Assembly: GCA_964616755.1 (NCBI GenBank)
Contig: CAZTSI010000005.1
Location: forward strand, 1-64,000
Length of the DNA stretch: 64,000 nt
Reading direction: 5' to 3'
Source: CAYNFR01 sp964616755
GTDB taxonomy: Bacteria > Bacteroidota > Bacteroidia > Chitinophagales > Saprospiraceae
In this document: positions 44,090 through 54,400 of the stretch, in pieces
Position numbering within the stretch: the stretch's first letter is position 1
Layout: each line of letters begins with the position of its first letter
Made by a program: the position numbers and the translations under genes
The notes under the pieces: generated by a model
Told to the model about the DNA's origin: nothing
Databases searched by the model: none
The model's input: only the letters and a program-made list of their open reading frames with translations

Positions 44090-46587
44090 TGCATTTCATG
44101 TCGCGCATTCTCATTTTTCATTTGTTTTTGTCAATAGGTCTTGTTCAGGCCCAAGATATTTTAATTGTTGGCGTCGTGTCCGATAGCGCGACGCGCGAGC
44201 CTATTGATTTGGCAACAGTTTTTGCAGTTGGCACGGCTTTGTACAGTGACACCGATCAAAGTGGTGAATATCGTCTAAAGGTGCCTACAGGCACCTCACA
44301 ACTTCAAATAAGTCGTATAGGCTATCAGACCATTGTTTTATCCATTGATCCGACACTGCGCTATATTAAAATGGACGTGATTATGGCGCAAACGGTGTCT
44401 GATCTCGATATCACAGTATCTGCGGGACGTTTGCAAGAGCGAGCAGTGATTCGCGAAACTACAGAAGCGCTCAAATTGCTTCCCACGGCATCAGGCAATT
44501 TAGAGAGTGTATTGCCACATATTGCTTTAGGTGCACGCACAGGAACCGGTGGTGAACTTAGCTCACAGTACAATGTAAGAGGGGGTAATTATGACGAAAA
44601 TCTTGTTTATGTCAATGATTTTGAAATATTTCGCCCGCAGTTAATTCGCAACAGCCAACAAGAGGGTCTCTCTTTTCCAAATATGGATCTTGTGCGAGAC
44701 TTGACATTTTCATCCGGCGGATATGAGGCGAGATATGGCGACAAGATGTCGAGCGTGTTAGACATTCATTATAAACGCCCAGAGCGTTTTGGGGGAAGTG
44801 CCATGGCAAGTTTGCTCGGTGCATCCGCACATATTGAAGGAGCTGCACAACTAGGGAAAGATGCTTATCAGAAGCTCCGCTATATGGTGGGGACTCGTTA
44901 TAAAACAAATAAATACTTGTTGGGCACATTGGATACAGAAGGTCAATACACGCCTGTATTTACAGATATTCAAGCCTATATGACTTACGATTTTAATAAA
45001 CAATGGCAGCTCGGAGTCTTATCCAATTACAATTCTTCTTCATTTGGATTTGTGCCGCAACGGAGGGCTACAGGCTTGGGTACTTTTACTCGTACTTTGA
45101 GCCTCAATTCTGTTTTTGTAGGGAGTGAAAACAATTCCTTTCAAACTGGAATGACAGGTGTTTCCTTGACGTTCATACCTGAAAGTGAAAAGAATCCTTT
45201 ATTTCTAAAGTTGTTAGCGTCTACCTACAGAGGTAAGGAAATAGAGCAATTGGATGTGACGGGTTTTTATCGTTTAAGTCAAGTAGAAAGAGATTTGGAG
45301 ACTGGTGAGGATAATGAAATAGCCTTGATTGGTATTGGTGCTCAACAGCAATATATCCGAAATCGCTTATTCAATAATATTCATAATATCGAGCTCAGAG
45401 GTGGACTAGAAATGGGCACTGAAACTGTACATTTTATTCAAGCAGGCATAAAATTTCAACATGAGCGTTTCGATGATCGAGTCAATGAATGGGCAGTATT
45501 AGATTCTGCGGGCTATTCGTTGCCATTTAGTGAAACAGAGGTGTTGTTGGATGAGGTTTTGAAGTCAGAAAATCAAATTTCTTCAGATAAGATTACCGCC
45601 TTTATTCAAGACAATATCGAATGGTCTACGCCTAACGGTGGCCAAGTATCCTTGACCCTGGGAAATCGTCTTAGCTATTGGAGTCTTAACAAGGAATTGA
45701 CCATGAGCCCTAGGATTCAGTTAAGTTGGTCGCCCTCAGATGCCTCTGCACTTAGTTATCGCCTTGCAGGGGGATATTATCAGCAGACACCTTTTTACCG
45801 AGAATTGCGACGTCCAGACGGTACGCTCAATGTGCAATTGAGATCGCAGAGATCCTTGCACGTCGTAGCAGGAATGTCGAAAGACTTTTTGTGGCGCAAT
45901 GCAGATAACCGTGCGTTCAAATTCATCATGGAAGCATATTACAAATCCATGTATGATGTCGTGACATATGATATTGATAATGTACGATTGAGATATAGTG
46001 GTGAAAATGACGCCAATGGCTATGCAATGGGTCTTGATATGCGGATCAATGGCGAATTTGTAAAAGGTGCGGAGTCGTGGGTCAATGTATCATTTTTACG
46101 AACGCGCGAGAACATCGAGTCGATTCGGCATTTAAGGTATGACACTGATGAAAGAGCCTTTGTTGAGGCTACTGATGTACCAAGACCCACAGATCAGGCA
46201 TTTAACATTTCTATTTTTTTTCAAGACTATCTGCCGCGCAATGAAAACCTAAAGGTTAATCTCAATCTGGTCTATGGCACTGGTATTGCCTTTGGACTAC
46301 CGAAGGAGAATGAAATTATTCGAAATAATTTTCGCTTTGCGGCCTATAGGAGGGTAGACATGGGGTTCTCATGGCAGATTTGGAATGAGAAAAATCGTAA
46401 CAAGTTTGCAAATCACTTTTTTAGATCCTTTAAAAACACCTGGTTGACCTTAGAGGTTTTTAACATTATGGGCATCGAAAACGTTTCCTCTAATACATGG
46501 ATTAAGGCTGTCGGTGATCAGTATTACGCTGTCCCAAACAAGTTAACTACTAGACGATTCAACCTCAGGTTTAGAATTGAATTTTAA
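44089..46587 (+). CDS. TonB-dependent receptor with carboxypeptidase-like N-terminal domain
   Basis: An 832-residue outer-membrane receptor. The signal peptide ends LVQAQ. A CarboxypepD_reg-like domain follows at about 22-105, with VVSDSATREPIDLATVFAVGT and YRLKVPTGTSQLQISRIGYQT. The plug is at about 110-230, with GGELSSQYNVRGGNYDENLVYVNDFEIFRP and FSSGGYEARYGDKMSSVLDI, and a 22-strand-type barrel runs to the end (FNLRFRIEF). No SusD partner follows, so it is not a classical SusCD polysaccharide system. The start may be the ATG at 44089 or the one at 44098. The substrate is unknown. A haloperoxidase gene follows 61 bases later. Confidence 0.94.
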   Translation: MHFMSRILIFHLFLSIGLVQAQDILIVGVVSDSATREPIDLATVFAVGTALYSDTDQSGEYRLKVPTGTSQLQISRIGYQTIVLSIDPTLRYIKMDVIMAQTVSDLDITVSAGRLQERAVIRETTEALKLLPTASGNLESVLPHIALGARTGTGGELSSQYNVRGGNYDENLVYVNDFEIFRPQLIRNSQQEGLSFPNMDLVRDLTFSSGGYEARYGDKMSSVLDIHYKRPERFGGSAMASLLGASAHIEGAAQLGKDAYQKLRYMVGTRYKTNKYLLGTLDTEGQYTPVFTDIQAYMTYDFNKQWQLGVLSNYNSSSFGFVPQRRATGLGTFTRTLSLNSVFVGSENNSFQTGMTGVSLTFIPESEKNPLFLKLLASTYRGKEIEQLDVTGFYRLSQVERDLETGEDNEIALIGIGAQQQYIRNRLFNNIHNIELRGGLEMGTETVHFIQAGIKFQHERFDDRVNEWAVLDSAGYSLPFSETEVLLDEVLKSENQISSDKITAFIQDNIEWSTPNGGQVSLTLGNRLSYWSLNKELTMSPRIQLSWSPSDASALSYRLAGGYYQQTPFYRELRRPDGTLNVQLRSQRSLHVVAGMSKDFLWRNADNRAFKFIMEAYYKSMYDVVTYDIDNVRLRYSGENDANGYAMGLDMRINGEFVKGAESWVNVSFLRTRENIESIRHLRYDTDERAFVEATDVPRPTDQAFNISIFFQDYLPRNENLKVNLNLVYGTGIAFGLPKENEIIRNNFRFAAYRRVDMGFSWQIWNEKNRNKFANHFFRSFKNTWLTLEVFNIMGIENVSSNTWIKAVGDQYYAVPNKLTTRRFNLRFRIEF

Positions 46588-46648
46588 GAATCTATACCTT
46601 ATAAAGGTTAGAGGTAAAAAATTTCTGTGTATTTAAAAAGTAAAAAAT

Positions 46649-48865
46649 ATGCTCAAGCATTACATTTTAGTTGGATTTGTATGTTCAGCATTTTCATTAT
46701 CCGCTCAGGAGCACAGTATTGCGCGGAAATGGAATGAAGTATTGCTAGAATCCATTCGCAATGATTTTGCGCGGCCTACTGTGCACGCCCGAAATCTCTT
46801 TCATTCATCTGCGTTGATGTATGATGTATACGCCATTTTTGATCCAGATGTTGAACCTATTTTTTTTGGAAAGGAATTTGATGGAAATCCGATTCCGTTT
46901 GACAGTTCCGCTATACTTACACCTAGCACAATTGAAGAGAGAGACTCAGCCATAACGGTCATTATGTCCTTTGCGATGGCACGTTTGATTGAGCATCGAT
47001 TCGAGTTTTCGCCTGGCTATGATGAAATTTTAATGCTGATTGAAGACCTTTTTTCTTCCATCGAATTGAATCCAAATTTCTTTAGCCAAGATTATTCTAC
47101 AGGAAATCTAGCGGCTCTAGGAAATTATATGGCGGCGAGATTTATCGAATTGGCAAGAAATGATGGCAGCAACGAACGGTCTAATTATCGCAATACATTT
47201 TATCGTCCCGTCAACCCACCGCTAAACATGCAATTGCGAGGGAATGCGGGAGTCGTTGACCCCAATCGATGGCAAGAATTAAGTCTCTCTGTATTCATTG
47301 ATCAGTCGGGCAATGTTGTGCCAGGATCCACACAACCATTTTTGAGTGCCGAGTGGGGTAGGGTTCTTCCATTTTCTTTAAAAGAAGAAGATCGTGAGAT
47401 ACTGTTCAGAGATGATTCTCCATATGAGTGGTGGGTGTATCATAACACAGGTCATCCCCCTTATCTGACACCAAATGGGGACAGTACTTCGAATTTATTC
47501 AAAGAAACTTTTCTTACCTGTATACTTTGGGCGGCACACCTTGATCCAAGAGATACAACCTTATGGGATATTTCTCCAGGCGGGCTAGGTAATACCCCGG
47601 ATAGTATGTTGCCAAGAGAATTTAAAAATTATAATAGTTTTTATAATTTAATAGAGGGCGGTCATAAAGATCTTAAGCATAGAGTCAACCCAGTTACAGG
47701 AATGCCCTATGCACCACAATTCGTGAAGAGAGCCGATTATGCTCGCGTGCTTGCCGAATTTTGGGCAGATGGTCCAGATAGTGAAACTCCGCCAGGACAT
47801 TGGTTCGCCATTTTCAATAAGGTCATGGATCATCCTGACTTTGAACGAAAGTGGTATGGCGAAGGGGAGGAGTTGTCGCCCTTGGCGTACGATGTTAGAG
47901 CCTATCTTGTATTGGGTGGAGCTATGCATGATGCTGCTGTGAGCACATGGTCTATAAAAGGTTATTATGATTATACACGTCCTGTTTCGGCGATACGCTA
48001 TATGGCTAGTAAAGGGCAGAGCACGGATACTAGTTTGGTGAATTATCATGTTCATGGCCTTCCATTATTGCCGGGGTACGTCGAAGTTATTGGCCCAACC
48101 GACCCACTAGCGGGGCAAAGAGGTGAACGCATAGGCAAAATTAAAATATTCACTTGGCGCGGCCCAGAGTTTATCTCTGATCCATCGACAGACTTCGCTG
48201 GTGTAGGTTGGATGCTTGCCGAAGAATGGTGGCCCTATCAACGGCCTACCTTTGTAACACCTCCATTTGCAGGATACCTAAGTGGACATAGTACTTTCTC
48301 TCGCACAGCGGCAGAAGTATTGACGAAGATCACGGGAAGCGAATTTTTCCCAGGCGGAATGGGAGAATTTGTTTTGAAAAAGGATGAATTTCTAATACAC
48401 GAAAATGGCCCAAGCGAGACGATAACGCTACAATGGGCTACCTACAAAGATGCAAGTGATCAGACCAGTCTTTCGCGTATTTGGGGTGGTATCCATCCTC
48501 CCGTGGATGATATTTTTGGTAGATTAAATGGAATCAAAATTGCCAAAACAGCCTTAGCCAAGGCGAATGAGTTTTTTCGATTCCGCTCAGTACCAACAGT
48601 GGAATTTAAACAGGCGAGTGAAATTTTGTCTATATATCCTAATCCTGTCTCGAGCAATGGTTTTTTGACGATCGACTATTCAGCCCAAAACGGCCCTCAG
48701 CGAATCGATATTTTTCATAGTTCAGGTCAGCGCGTTTACAGTTCTCCGTTTCGAGATAATGATCAGGTCAATATTTCTTTACAAGGATATAGGCCGGGGT
48801 TATATATCATACAAATGACATCAAATACTAAAGTAGTAACCGGAAAACTATTGGTAGTAGAATAA
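46649..48865 (+). CDS. Secreted vanadium haloperoxidase/PAP2-type protein with T9SS sorting domain
   Basis: The signal peptide ends LSAQ. The central region is a vanadium-dependent haloperoxidase-like all-helical protein with LGGAMHDAAVSTWSIKGYYDYTRPVSAIRYMA, then the phosphate/vanadate site GYLSGHSTFSRTAAEVL and RIWGGIHPPVDDIFG. These give the His, Arg, Ser-Gly-His and distal His ligands. The last 80 residues form a type A T9SS C-terminal domain, ILSIYPNPVSSNGFLTIDYS through GLYIIQMTSNTKVV...GKLLVVE. Halide oxidation is inferred from family; phosphatase activity is an alternative. Length 738 is consistent. Confidence 0.94.
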   Translation: MLKHYILVGFVCSAFSLSAQEHSIARKWNEVLLESIRNDFARPTVHARNLFHSSALMYDVYAIFDPDVEPIFFGKEFDGNPIPFDSSAILTPSTIEERDSAITVIMSFAMARLIEHRFEFSPGYDEILMLIEDLFSSIELNPNFFSQDYSTGNLAALGNYMAARFIELARNDGSNERSNYRNTFYRPVNPPLNMQLRGNAGVVDPNRWQELSLSVFIDQSGNVVPGSTQPFLSAEWGRVLPFSLKEEDREILFRDDSPYEWWVYHNTGHPPYLTPNGDSTSNLFKETFLTCILWAAHLDPRDTTLWDISPGGLGNTPDSMLPREFKNYNSFYNLIEGGHKDLKHRVNPVTGMPYAPQFVKRADYARVLAEFWADGPDSETPPGHWFAIFNKVMDHPDFERKWYGEGEELSPLAYDVRAYLVLGGAMHDAAVSTWSIKGYYDYTRPVSAIRYMASKGQSTDTSLVNYHVHGLPLLPGYVEVIGPTDPLAGQRGERIGKIKIFTWRGPEFISDPSTDFAGVGWMLAEEWWPYQRPTFVTPPFAGYLSGHSTFSRTAAEVLTKITGSEFFPGGMGEFVLKKDEFLIHENGPSETITLQWATYKDASDQTSLSRIWGGIHPPVDDIFGRLNGIKIAKTALAKANEFFRFRSVPTVEFKQASEILSIYPNPVSSNGFLTIDYSAQNGPQRIDIFHSSGQRVYSSPFRDNDQVNISLQGYRPGLYIIQMTSNTKVVTGKLLVVE

Positions 48866-48889
48866 AATAAGCCGAAAATACATACAACG

Positions 48890-49702
48890 CTATTGAACAA
48901 ATCCCTCCAGGGCTGCAGCGTTAATGCCCATATTGGAGAAACCGCCATCATGAAATAAGTTTTGCATTGTTACCATACGTGTTAAATCTGAGAATAGGGT
49001 AATGCAATAATTTGCACAATCTAGGGAACTGGCATTTCCGAGGGGAGCCATTCTGTCGGCAAAATCGTAAAAGCTATCAAATCCTTTGACTCCGCTTCCA
49101 GCTGTAGTCATAGTCGGCGATTGTGACACTGTATTGACCCGCACTTTATTCTTTATGCCAAAATGATATCCAAAACTTCGAGCAAAGGACTCCAATAGTG
49201 CTTTAGACTCGGCCATCTCATTATAGTCTGGAAAAGTACGTTGTGCTGCCATATAAGTAAGGGCGACTATACTACCCCAATCGTTCATTACATCTTTTTG
49301 ATATGCGGCTTGCATAACCTTGTGAAAAGAAATAGCCGATATATCAAAGGTTTTTAACATCCAGTCATGGTTTAAGTCCGTGTAGGGGCGTCCTTTGCGG
49401 ACATTGATAGACATGCCGATAGAATGTAGGATAAAGTCAACTTTGCCTCCTAGATGCTCTACACTCTTATCTAAGAGCTGATGGATATCTTCCTGAAGGG
49501 TTGCATCACATGGGATAATAATCGTGCCTAATTTTTCGGCCAATTCATTAATTTTTCCAAAGCGCAACGCAACAGGTGCATTGGTTAGTACGATATTGGC
49601 GCCTTCTTCATGCGCTCTTTCTGCGACAGACCATGCTATAGACTTTTCATCTAAAGCACCAAAAATGATTCCTTTCTTTCCTTTTAATAATTGATCAGAC
49701 AT
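48890..49702 (-). CDS. fabI: Enoyl-[acyl-carrier-protein] reductase (NADH)
   Basis: FabI reduces the enoyl-ACP double bond in type II fatty-acid synthesis. The 270-residue SDR-type protein has GKKGIIFGALDEKSIAW at the start, in place of the glycine-rich motif of classical SDRs. It has HSIGM and the catalytic Y-x6-K in DYNEMAESKALLE. SQSPTMTTAGSGVKGF follows, where many FabI proteins read PIxTLAASGI. It has its own promoter element. The stop lies 24 bases from the convergent haloperoxidase gene. Confidence 0.97.
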   Translation of the reverse strand: MSDQLLKGKKGIIFGALDEKSIAWSVAERAHEEGANIVLTNAPVALRFGKINELAEKLGTIIIPCDATLQEDIHQLLDKSVEHLGGKVDFILHSIGMSINVRKGRPYTDLNHDWMLKTFDISAISFHKVMQAAYQKDVMNDWGSIVALTYMAAQRTFPDYNEMAESKALLESFARSFGYHFGIKNKVRVNTVSQSPTMTTAGSGVKGFDSFYDFADRMAPLGNASSLDCANYCITLFSDLTRMVTMQNLFHDGGFSNMGINAAALEGFVQ

Positions 49703-49738
49703 AGATTATTCTTAAGTAGATTATTGAAGTCTTTTTGT

Positions 49739-49746
49739 CAAATATA
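49739..49746 (-). promoter_or_regulatory. -7 promoter element for fabI
   Basis: The minus strand reads TATATTTG, an exact TAnnTTTG match, 36 bases before the ATG at 49702 and within the 85-base gap after lysS. Confidence 0.5.
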
Positions 49747-49787
49747 CCGCGCAAGTACGTCGACTAAATGGATAATTGCGAGGCTTC

Positions 49788-51302
49788 TTATTTTCTTGCA
49801 TCTGGACGCATTTGAGGAAACAACAAAACGTCTTGAATACTTTTTTGATTGGTCATGATCATACAAAGCCGATCCATGCCAATACCCACTCCTGCAGTGG
49901 GGGGCATGCCATATTCTAAGGCGCGCAAAAAATCCTCATCTAGAACCATCGCTTCATCATCTCCGCGTTTACCTAGTTCTAATTGCGCTTCAAAGCGTTC
50001 TCTCTGATCAATAGGATCATTGAGTTCAGAGAAGGCATTAGAGATTTCTTTTCCGTTGCATATCGCCTCAAATCGTTCTACTAGTCCTTCTTTAGCACGA
50101 TGCTTCTTAGCCAAAGGAGACATCTCAACAGGATAATCAGTTATAAAAGTGGGTTGAATCAACTGACCTTCGCATTTTTCACCAAATATTTCATCTATTA
50201 TTTTCCCTCTTGCCATTGTTGGATTAAGCGGCACTTGAAGATTTTTAGCAACATTTCGTAATTGTACTTCATCCATAGTAGATATATCTACTCCCGTAAA
50301 ATGTTCGATTGCTTCGTACATAGTGTAACGCTTCCATGGTCGCTTAAAGTTAATCAAGTGATTACCTACTTTTACTTCTGTCGATCCTGTGACATCGATC
50401 GCCACTTTCTCGATCATTTCTTCTACAAGGTTCATCATCCATTCATAGTCTTTGTAGGCTACATACAGTTCGATTTGCGTAAATTCGGGATTATGAAAGC
50501 GACTCATTCCCTCGTTTCTGAAATCCTTAGAAAACTCATAGACGCCGTCATATCCACCGACAATTAATCGCTTCAGATATAGTTCATTGGCGATACGCAT
50601 ATACAGCGTCATGTCAAGTGTATTGTGATGCGTCGTGAAGGGTTTTGCCGCCGCTCCGCCATAGATTGGCTGCAGAATCGGTGTTTCGACTTCGAGATAG
50701 CCCTTTTCGTTCAAGAAATTGCGCATACTATTATACATCAATGATCGCTTACGAAACACTTCGCGCACCTCTGGATTAACTACCAGATCCGCATAGCGCT
50801 GACGATAGCGAAACTCCGGGTCCACAACTGCGTCATGGATCTTGCCTTCGGCATCTGTCTTGACGATAGGTAAGGGCTTTAATGATTTACTCAGTAAAGT
50901 CAATTCTTTGACATGAAGTGTTATCTCGCCCATCTGAGTTGTAAAAACATGGCCTCTGACTCCGATAAAATCACCTATGTCTAGGAGCTTTTTGAAGACA
51001 TCATTATAGAGGCTCTTGTCTTCATCAGGACATATTTCATCTCGATTGATATAAATCTGAATACGTCCATGGCTATCCTGCAACTCAGCAAAGGAAGCCT
51101 TTCCCATAATGCGTTTCATCATTAGACGCCCTGCCAATGTAATATCTTGGAAGTCAGAAGCGTTATTGTCCAAATAGGAATCTTTTATCTTTTGAGAATG
51201 ACTGGTGGTGACAAATTCTTCGCTAGGATAAGGGTTCATACCCAGTTCTCTGAGTTTGCGAAGATTGTCTCGCCTAATGATTTCTTGTTCGCTTAACTGC
51301 AT
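49788..51302 (-). CDS. lysS: Lysyl-tRNA synthetase (class II)
   Basis: The 504-residue class II synthetase has the OB-fold anticodon-binding domain at about 55-150 (ITLAGRLMMKRIMGKASFAELQD). The catalytic core has motif 1 in FLNEKGYLEVETPILQPIYGGA, motif 2 in FRNEGMSRFHNPEFTQIELY, and motif 3 in GVGIGMDRLCMIMT. It is complete and of normal length. Confidence 0.99.
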   Translation of the reverse strand: MQLSEQEIIRRDNLRKLRELGMNPYPSEEFVTTSHSQKIKDSYLDNNASDFQDITLAGRLMMKRIMGKASFAELQDSHGRIQIYINRDEICPDEDKSLYNDVFKKLLDIGDFIGVRGHVFTTQMGEITLHVKELTLLSKSLKPLPIVKTDAEGKIHDAVVDPEFRYRQRYADLVVNPEVREVFRKRSLMYNSMRNFLNEKGYLEVETPILQPIYGGAAAKPFTTHHNTLDMTLYMRIANELYLKRLIVGGYDGVYEFSKDFRNEGMSRFHNPEFTQIELYVAYKDYEWMMNLVEEMIEKVAIDVTGSTEVKVGNHLINFKRPWKRYTMYEAIEHFTGVDISTMDEVQLRNVAKNLQVPLNPTMARGKIIDEIFGEKCEGQLIQPTFITDYPVEMSPLAKKHRAKEGLVERFEAICNGKEISNAFSELNDPIDQRERFEAQLELGKRGDDEAMVLDEDFLRALEYGMPPTAGVGIGMDRLCMIMTNQKSIQDVLLFPQMRPDARK

Positions 51303-51322
51303 TCTTTTCGTTTCTGCGAGGG

Positions 51323-51330
51323 CAAAAGTA
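51323..51330 (-). promoter_or_regulatory. -7 promoter element for lysS
   Basis: The minus strand reads TACTTTTG, an exact TAnnTTTG match, 20 bases before the ATG at 51302. Confidence 0.5.
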
Positions 51331-51452
51331 GTCAGTTTCGAGTCAAGCCAATAAAATCTTTGCTAAAATGTCAAACATATTAGATTAAATTGTAATGTGT
51401 TTGATAGACTCTATTATCTTAGAGCTTATTTTCTGAATAAATATCTTCTGTT

Positions 51453-54400
51453 ATGAAGGCATTAAGCGCTTTTGTTCTTTTTTTCTGTATATATTCAGCT
51501 GTTCTAACGGCACAATTTGAAGAGATAGATCGAATCCGCTGGTCGGATTTTGCAGACGGCGTTCGAAATGGCACAACGAATGCAGGTAGTATATGGCAGG
51601 CAGACAATAATGATAATGGCAACAAGGACGCCACTGGATTCTTTGGCCCTAGAAATGGACGCTTTGTTTGGGATGATTGGGAAGGGCGCTCAGGATGCCC
51701 TTGTGTAGCTAACGGCTCACTGGATTGTGGCTCGAATGATAGCGATTTCTTAGTGAATTTTAATGTGGGGTATCCATTTTGTGAAGTGCGAATCACATTT
51801 ACCGTTGCTGCCGTAGGATCCTTGGAATGCGGAACGAATAATGATAAGAATCCTAATGACGGCTATGTGCCCGGTACTTGCCCTACCGTACTTGGAGCTG
51901 ACTGGGCAGGGACAGATTTTATGCGTATTTTGTTTACTGATAATTTTGCGGGGACTACAGACGAAGTGAATATCTGTGGTAATAAAGGGGCGATGACTAT
52001 TACCCGTACCTTCGATGTGGAGGATTTCAATGTTTTGAGCCTTCTTATTTCGGCGGGTACCCAAGATAATGATGAGCGCTATGAATTGAGCGATATTGTA
52101 GTAGAAGGCCGAAGAACGACTATTCCTCCAGATTTGAATGTGCGAATGGTAACCGGCGATAACAATACAATTTGTGTTAATAGTGGTGTTCCCTTGAGTT
52201 TTATTACGATCGCCTCTTCAAGCTTAAGTTTTCAATGGACAGGGCCCAATGGCTTTGCGTCTAATGATGCACGACCTCTAATATCAAATTATACTACCGT
52301 TGCCTCTGGCCGTTATATGGTTACAGTTACAGATGCAAATGGCTGCAGTAAAACGGATGACGTGTTAGTCACTGTTTTACCCGCAACTAATATGACGTGC
52401 ACGATGGCACCGATATTTGTCTATGACCAATCCCCTTCGAGTTCGATACTTTGCAGCAATTTGATGTTGCCTGACACTTCTGATAATGGAATTCGCGGGG
52501 TATGGACACCAGGAAGTAATTTGACGGCTTTTGCTGGCGAAGTGCGGAACTTCACTTTTACACCCAATGACCCTGCAATTCCGTTGTACAATATTGTTTT
52601 GACCATCGATGATGTGACTCGATTAGATCAGATTGGCGTACAACCAGCCGACATTCCTACTTATTGTAATGCTGATGTCAGCAGCGTCAATCTAATTCAA
52701 CTCTATCAATTAGATACCTCTTTGTTGCTAAGAGTAAATGGGGCTAATCAGTTATTCAACTTTGTACCGAGCAATGATTTCCTCAATAATTATATTCCTC
52801 AGTTCACCACCTTCAACTTTTTAGGAGTGCCGCCCGGCCAATACACCTTTTTTATAGAAGGAGTGACCGACTGCGGTGAGACGGCCATAGAAGAATTCAG
52901 TTTTTTGATCATTGGCCCAGCGAATCCGATCCGTATTGATACGACTATATGCCAGGGTGACACCTTATATTATCAGCAATATCGGTTCTTCTCAGACTCA
53001 ATCATCTTTACAGCGGCGGGTGGTGCATGTGATACAGCCATCGTTGTAAACCTAAATATTAACCCCCCGGGCATAGATAATGCTTTTCGATTTCCTGGTG
53101 CTACTCTAACGGGAGCCTGTGGTGCTTTGCAATGGTTTTATTTGTACGACAGTATCAATACAGTGACCGGACGGCGCGGCATGTTCATTCAGGATTTAGC
53201 TAACAATCCAGCGAATCCTAATTTTATTGATGTCATACAAACGAATTTTAGCGGCTTATATCGACTTCCTTTTATCACCGCGAATAATGGTTGCGACTCA
53301 CTTGTAAGGCTTAATCTTCGATTTAATAATGCCGGAAATATCACCCGAGATACATTCACTTTTTGTGCGAATGAAGATACCATTGTAAATTATTTAGGGG
53401 TAAATTTTAGACTTGATAATAATGTTAGGCAGCATTACGTCACAGGCATAACAGGTCAAGGATCGTGTGATGCCCATTGGATCGTCGCTAATTTGTTGCC
53501 AGTGGTAATTGACACATTGCCGCCTATATTGGTTCCTCTATGCGCCGACACTTTTATTATGGTCGATAATGAACGATTTGATATAAACCGACCTTCTGGT
53601 CAAGTATTTAGGAGTCAAGGTGCCAATGGATGTAACTCATCAGTATTTGTACAGCTAGAGTTCATTGAGACACGTGATACCGCTATTGCCGCGCGTATAT
53701 GTCCAGGTAATGCTTTTCAGGTAGGTGATTTTGTGTTTAGTAGTTCATTTACCGATTCATTGGTGATCCTTCCGCGTGCTGCGAGCACAGGATGCGACAG
53801 CACGGTGCGACTAACTCTAGAGGTACTGCGTCCTTCGACAATATTTATTGATACGACGATATGTCGTGATCAATCTTTTGTCTTTTTGGGTGACACGTAC
53901 GACTTGACGACACCTAGTGGGTTGACAAGATTACGATCAAATGTCTTGCCGTGTGATTCTGTTCTTTACCAAGTCAATGTGCGTTTCTATCAAGAGGATT
54001 TTGCTATTTCACCCCCCCCCATTTGTGCCGGCGATTTTTTCCTTTTTGATGGACAACAGCTAACAACGCCTGGTCCGCATACGGGTCGATTTACCTCAAC
54101 CGTGACGGGTTGTGATAGCGTTGTTTCATTGACATTAAGCTTTATTCCTGCGGACACATCATCAACTGGTGTAGACCTATGCGCCAACAACAGTTATGTA
54201 TTTGACGGACAAACGCTAACGACTCCAGGTCAATATGAGGCAACTTTTACATCAAATACGACAGGCTGCGATAGCTTTGTAGTCCTCATACTCAATGTTT
54301 TAGCGCCGAATACTTTTGCGTTTTCTCAGGAAATTTGCTTTGGTGATTCGATAGCATTTGGTGGGGTATTTAGGTCGACTACCGGTACGTTTACGAGCAA

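Noticed and set aside
47648..48055. 135-residue minus-strand open frame inside the haloperoxidase gene
   Set aside because: The opposite strand encodes the catalytic haloperoxidase core; the antisense product has no recognisable motif.
51419..51796. 125-residue open frame on the minus strand at the start of the giant gene
   Set aside because: It lies wholly antisense to the signal peptide and N-terminal domain of the giant protein, with low-complexity composition and no start context; a shadow frame.
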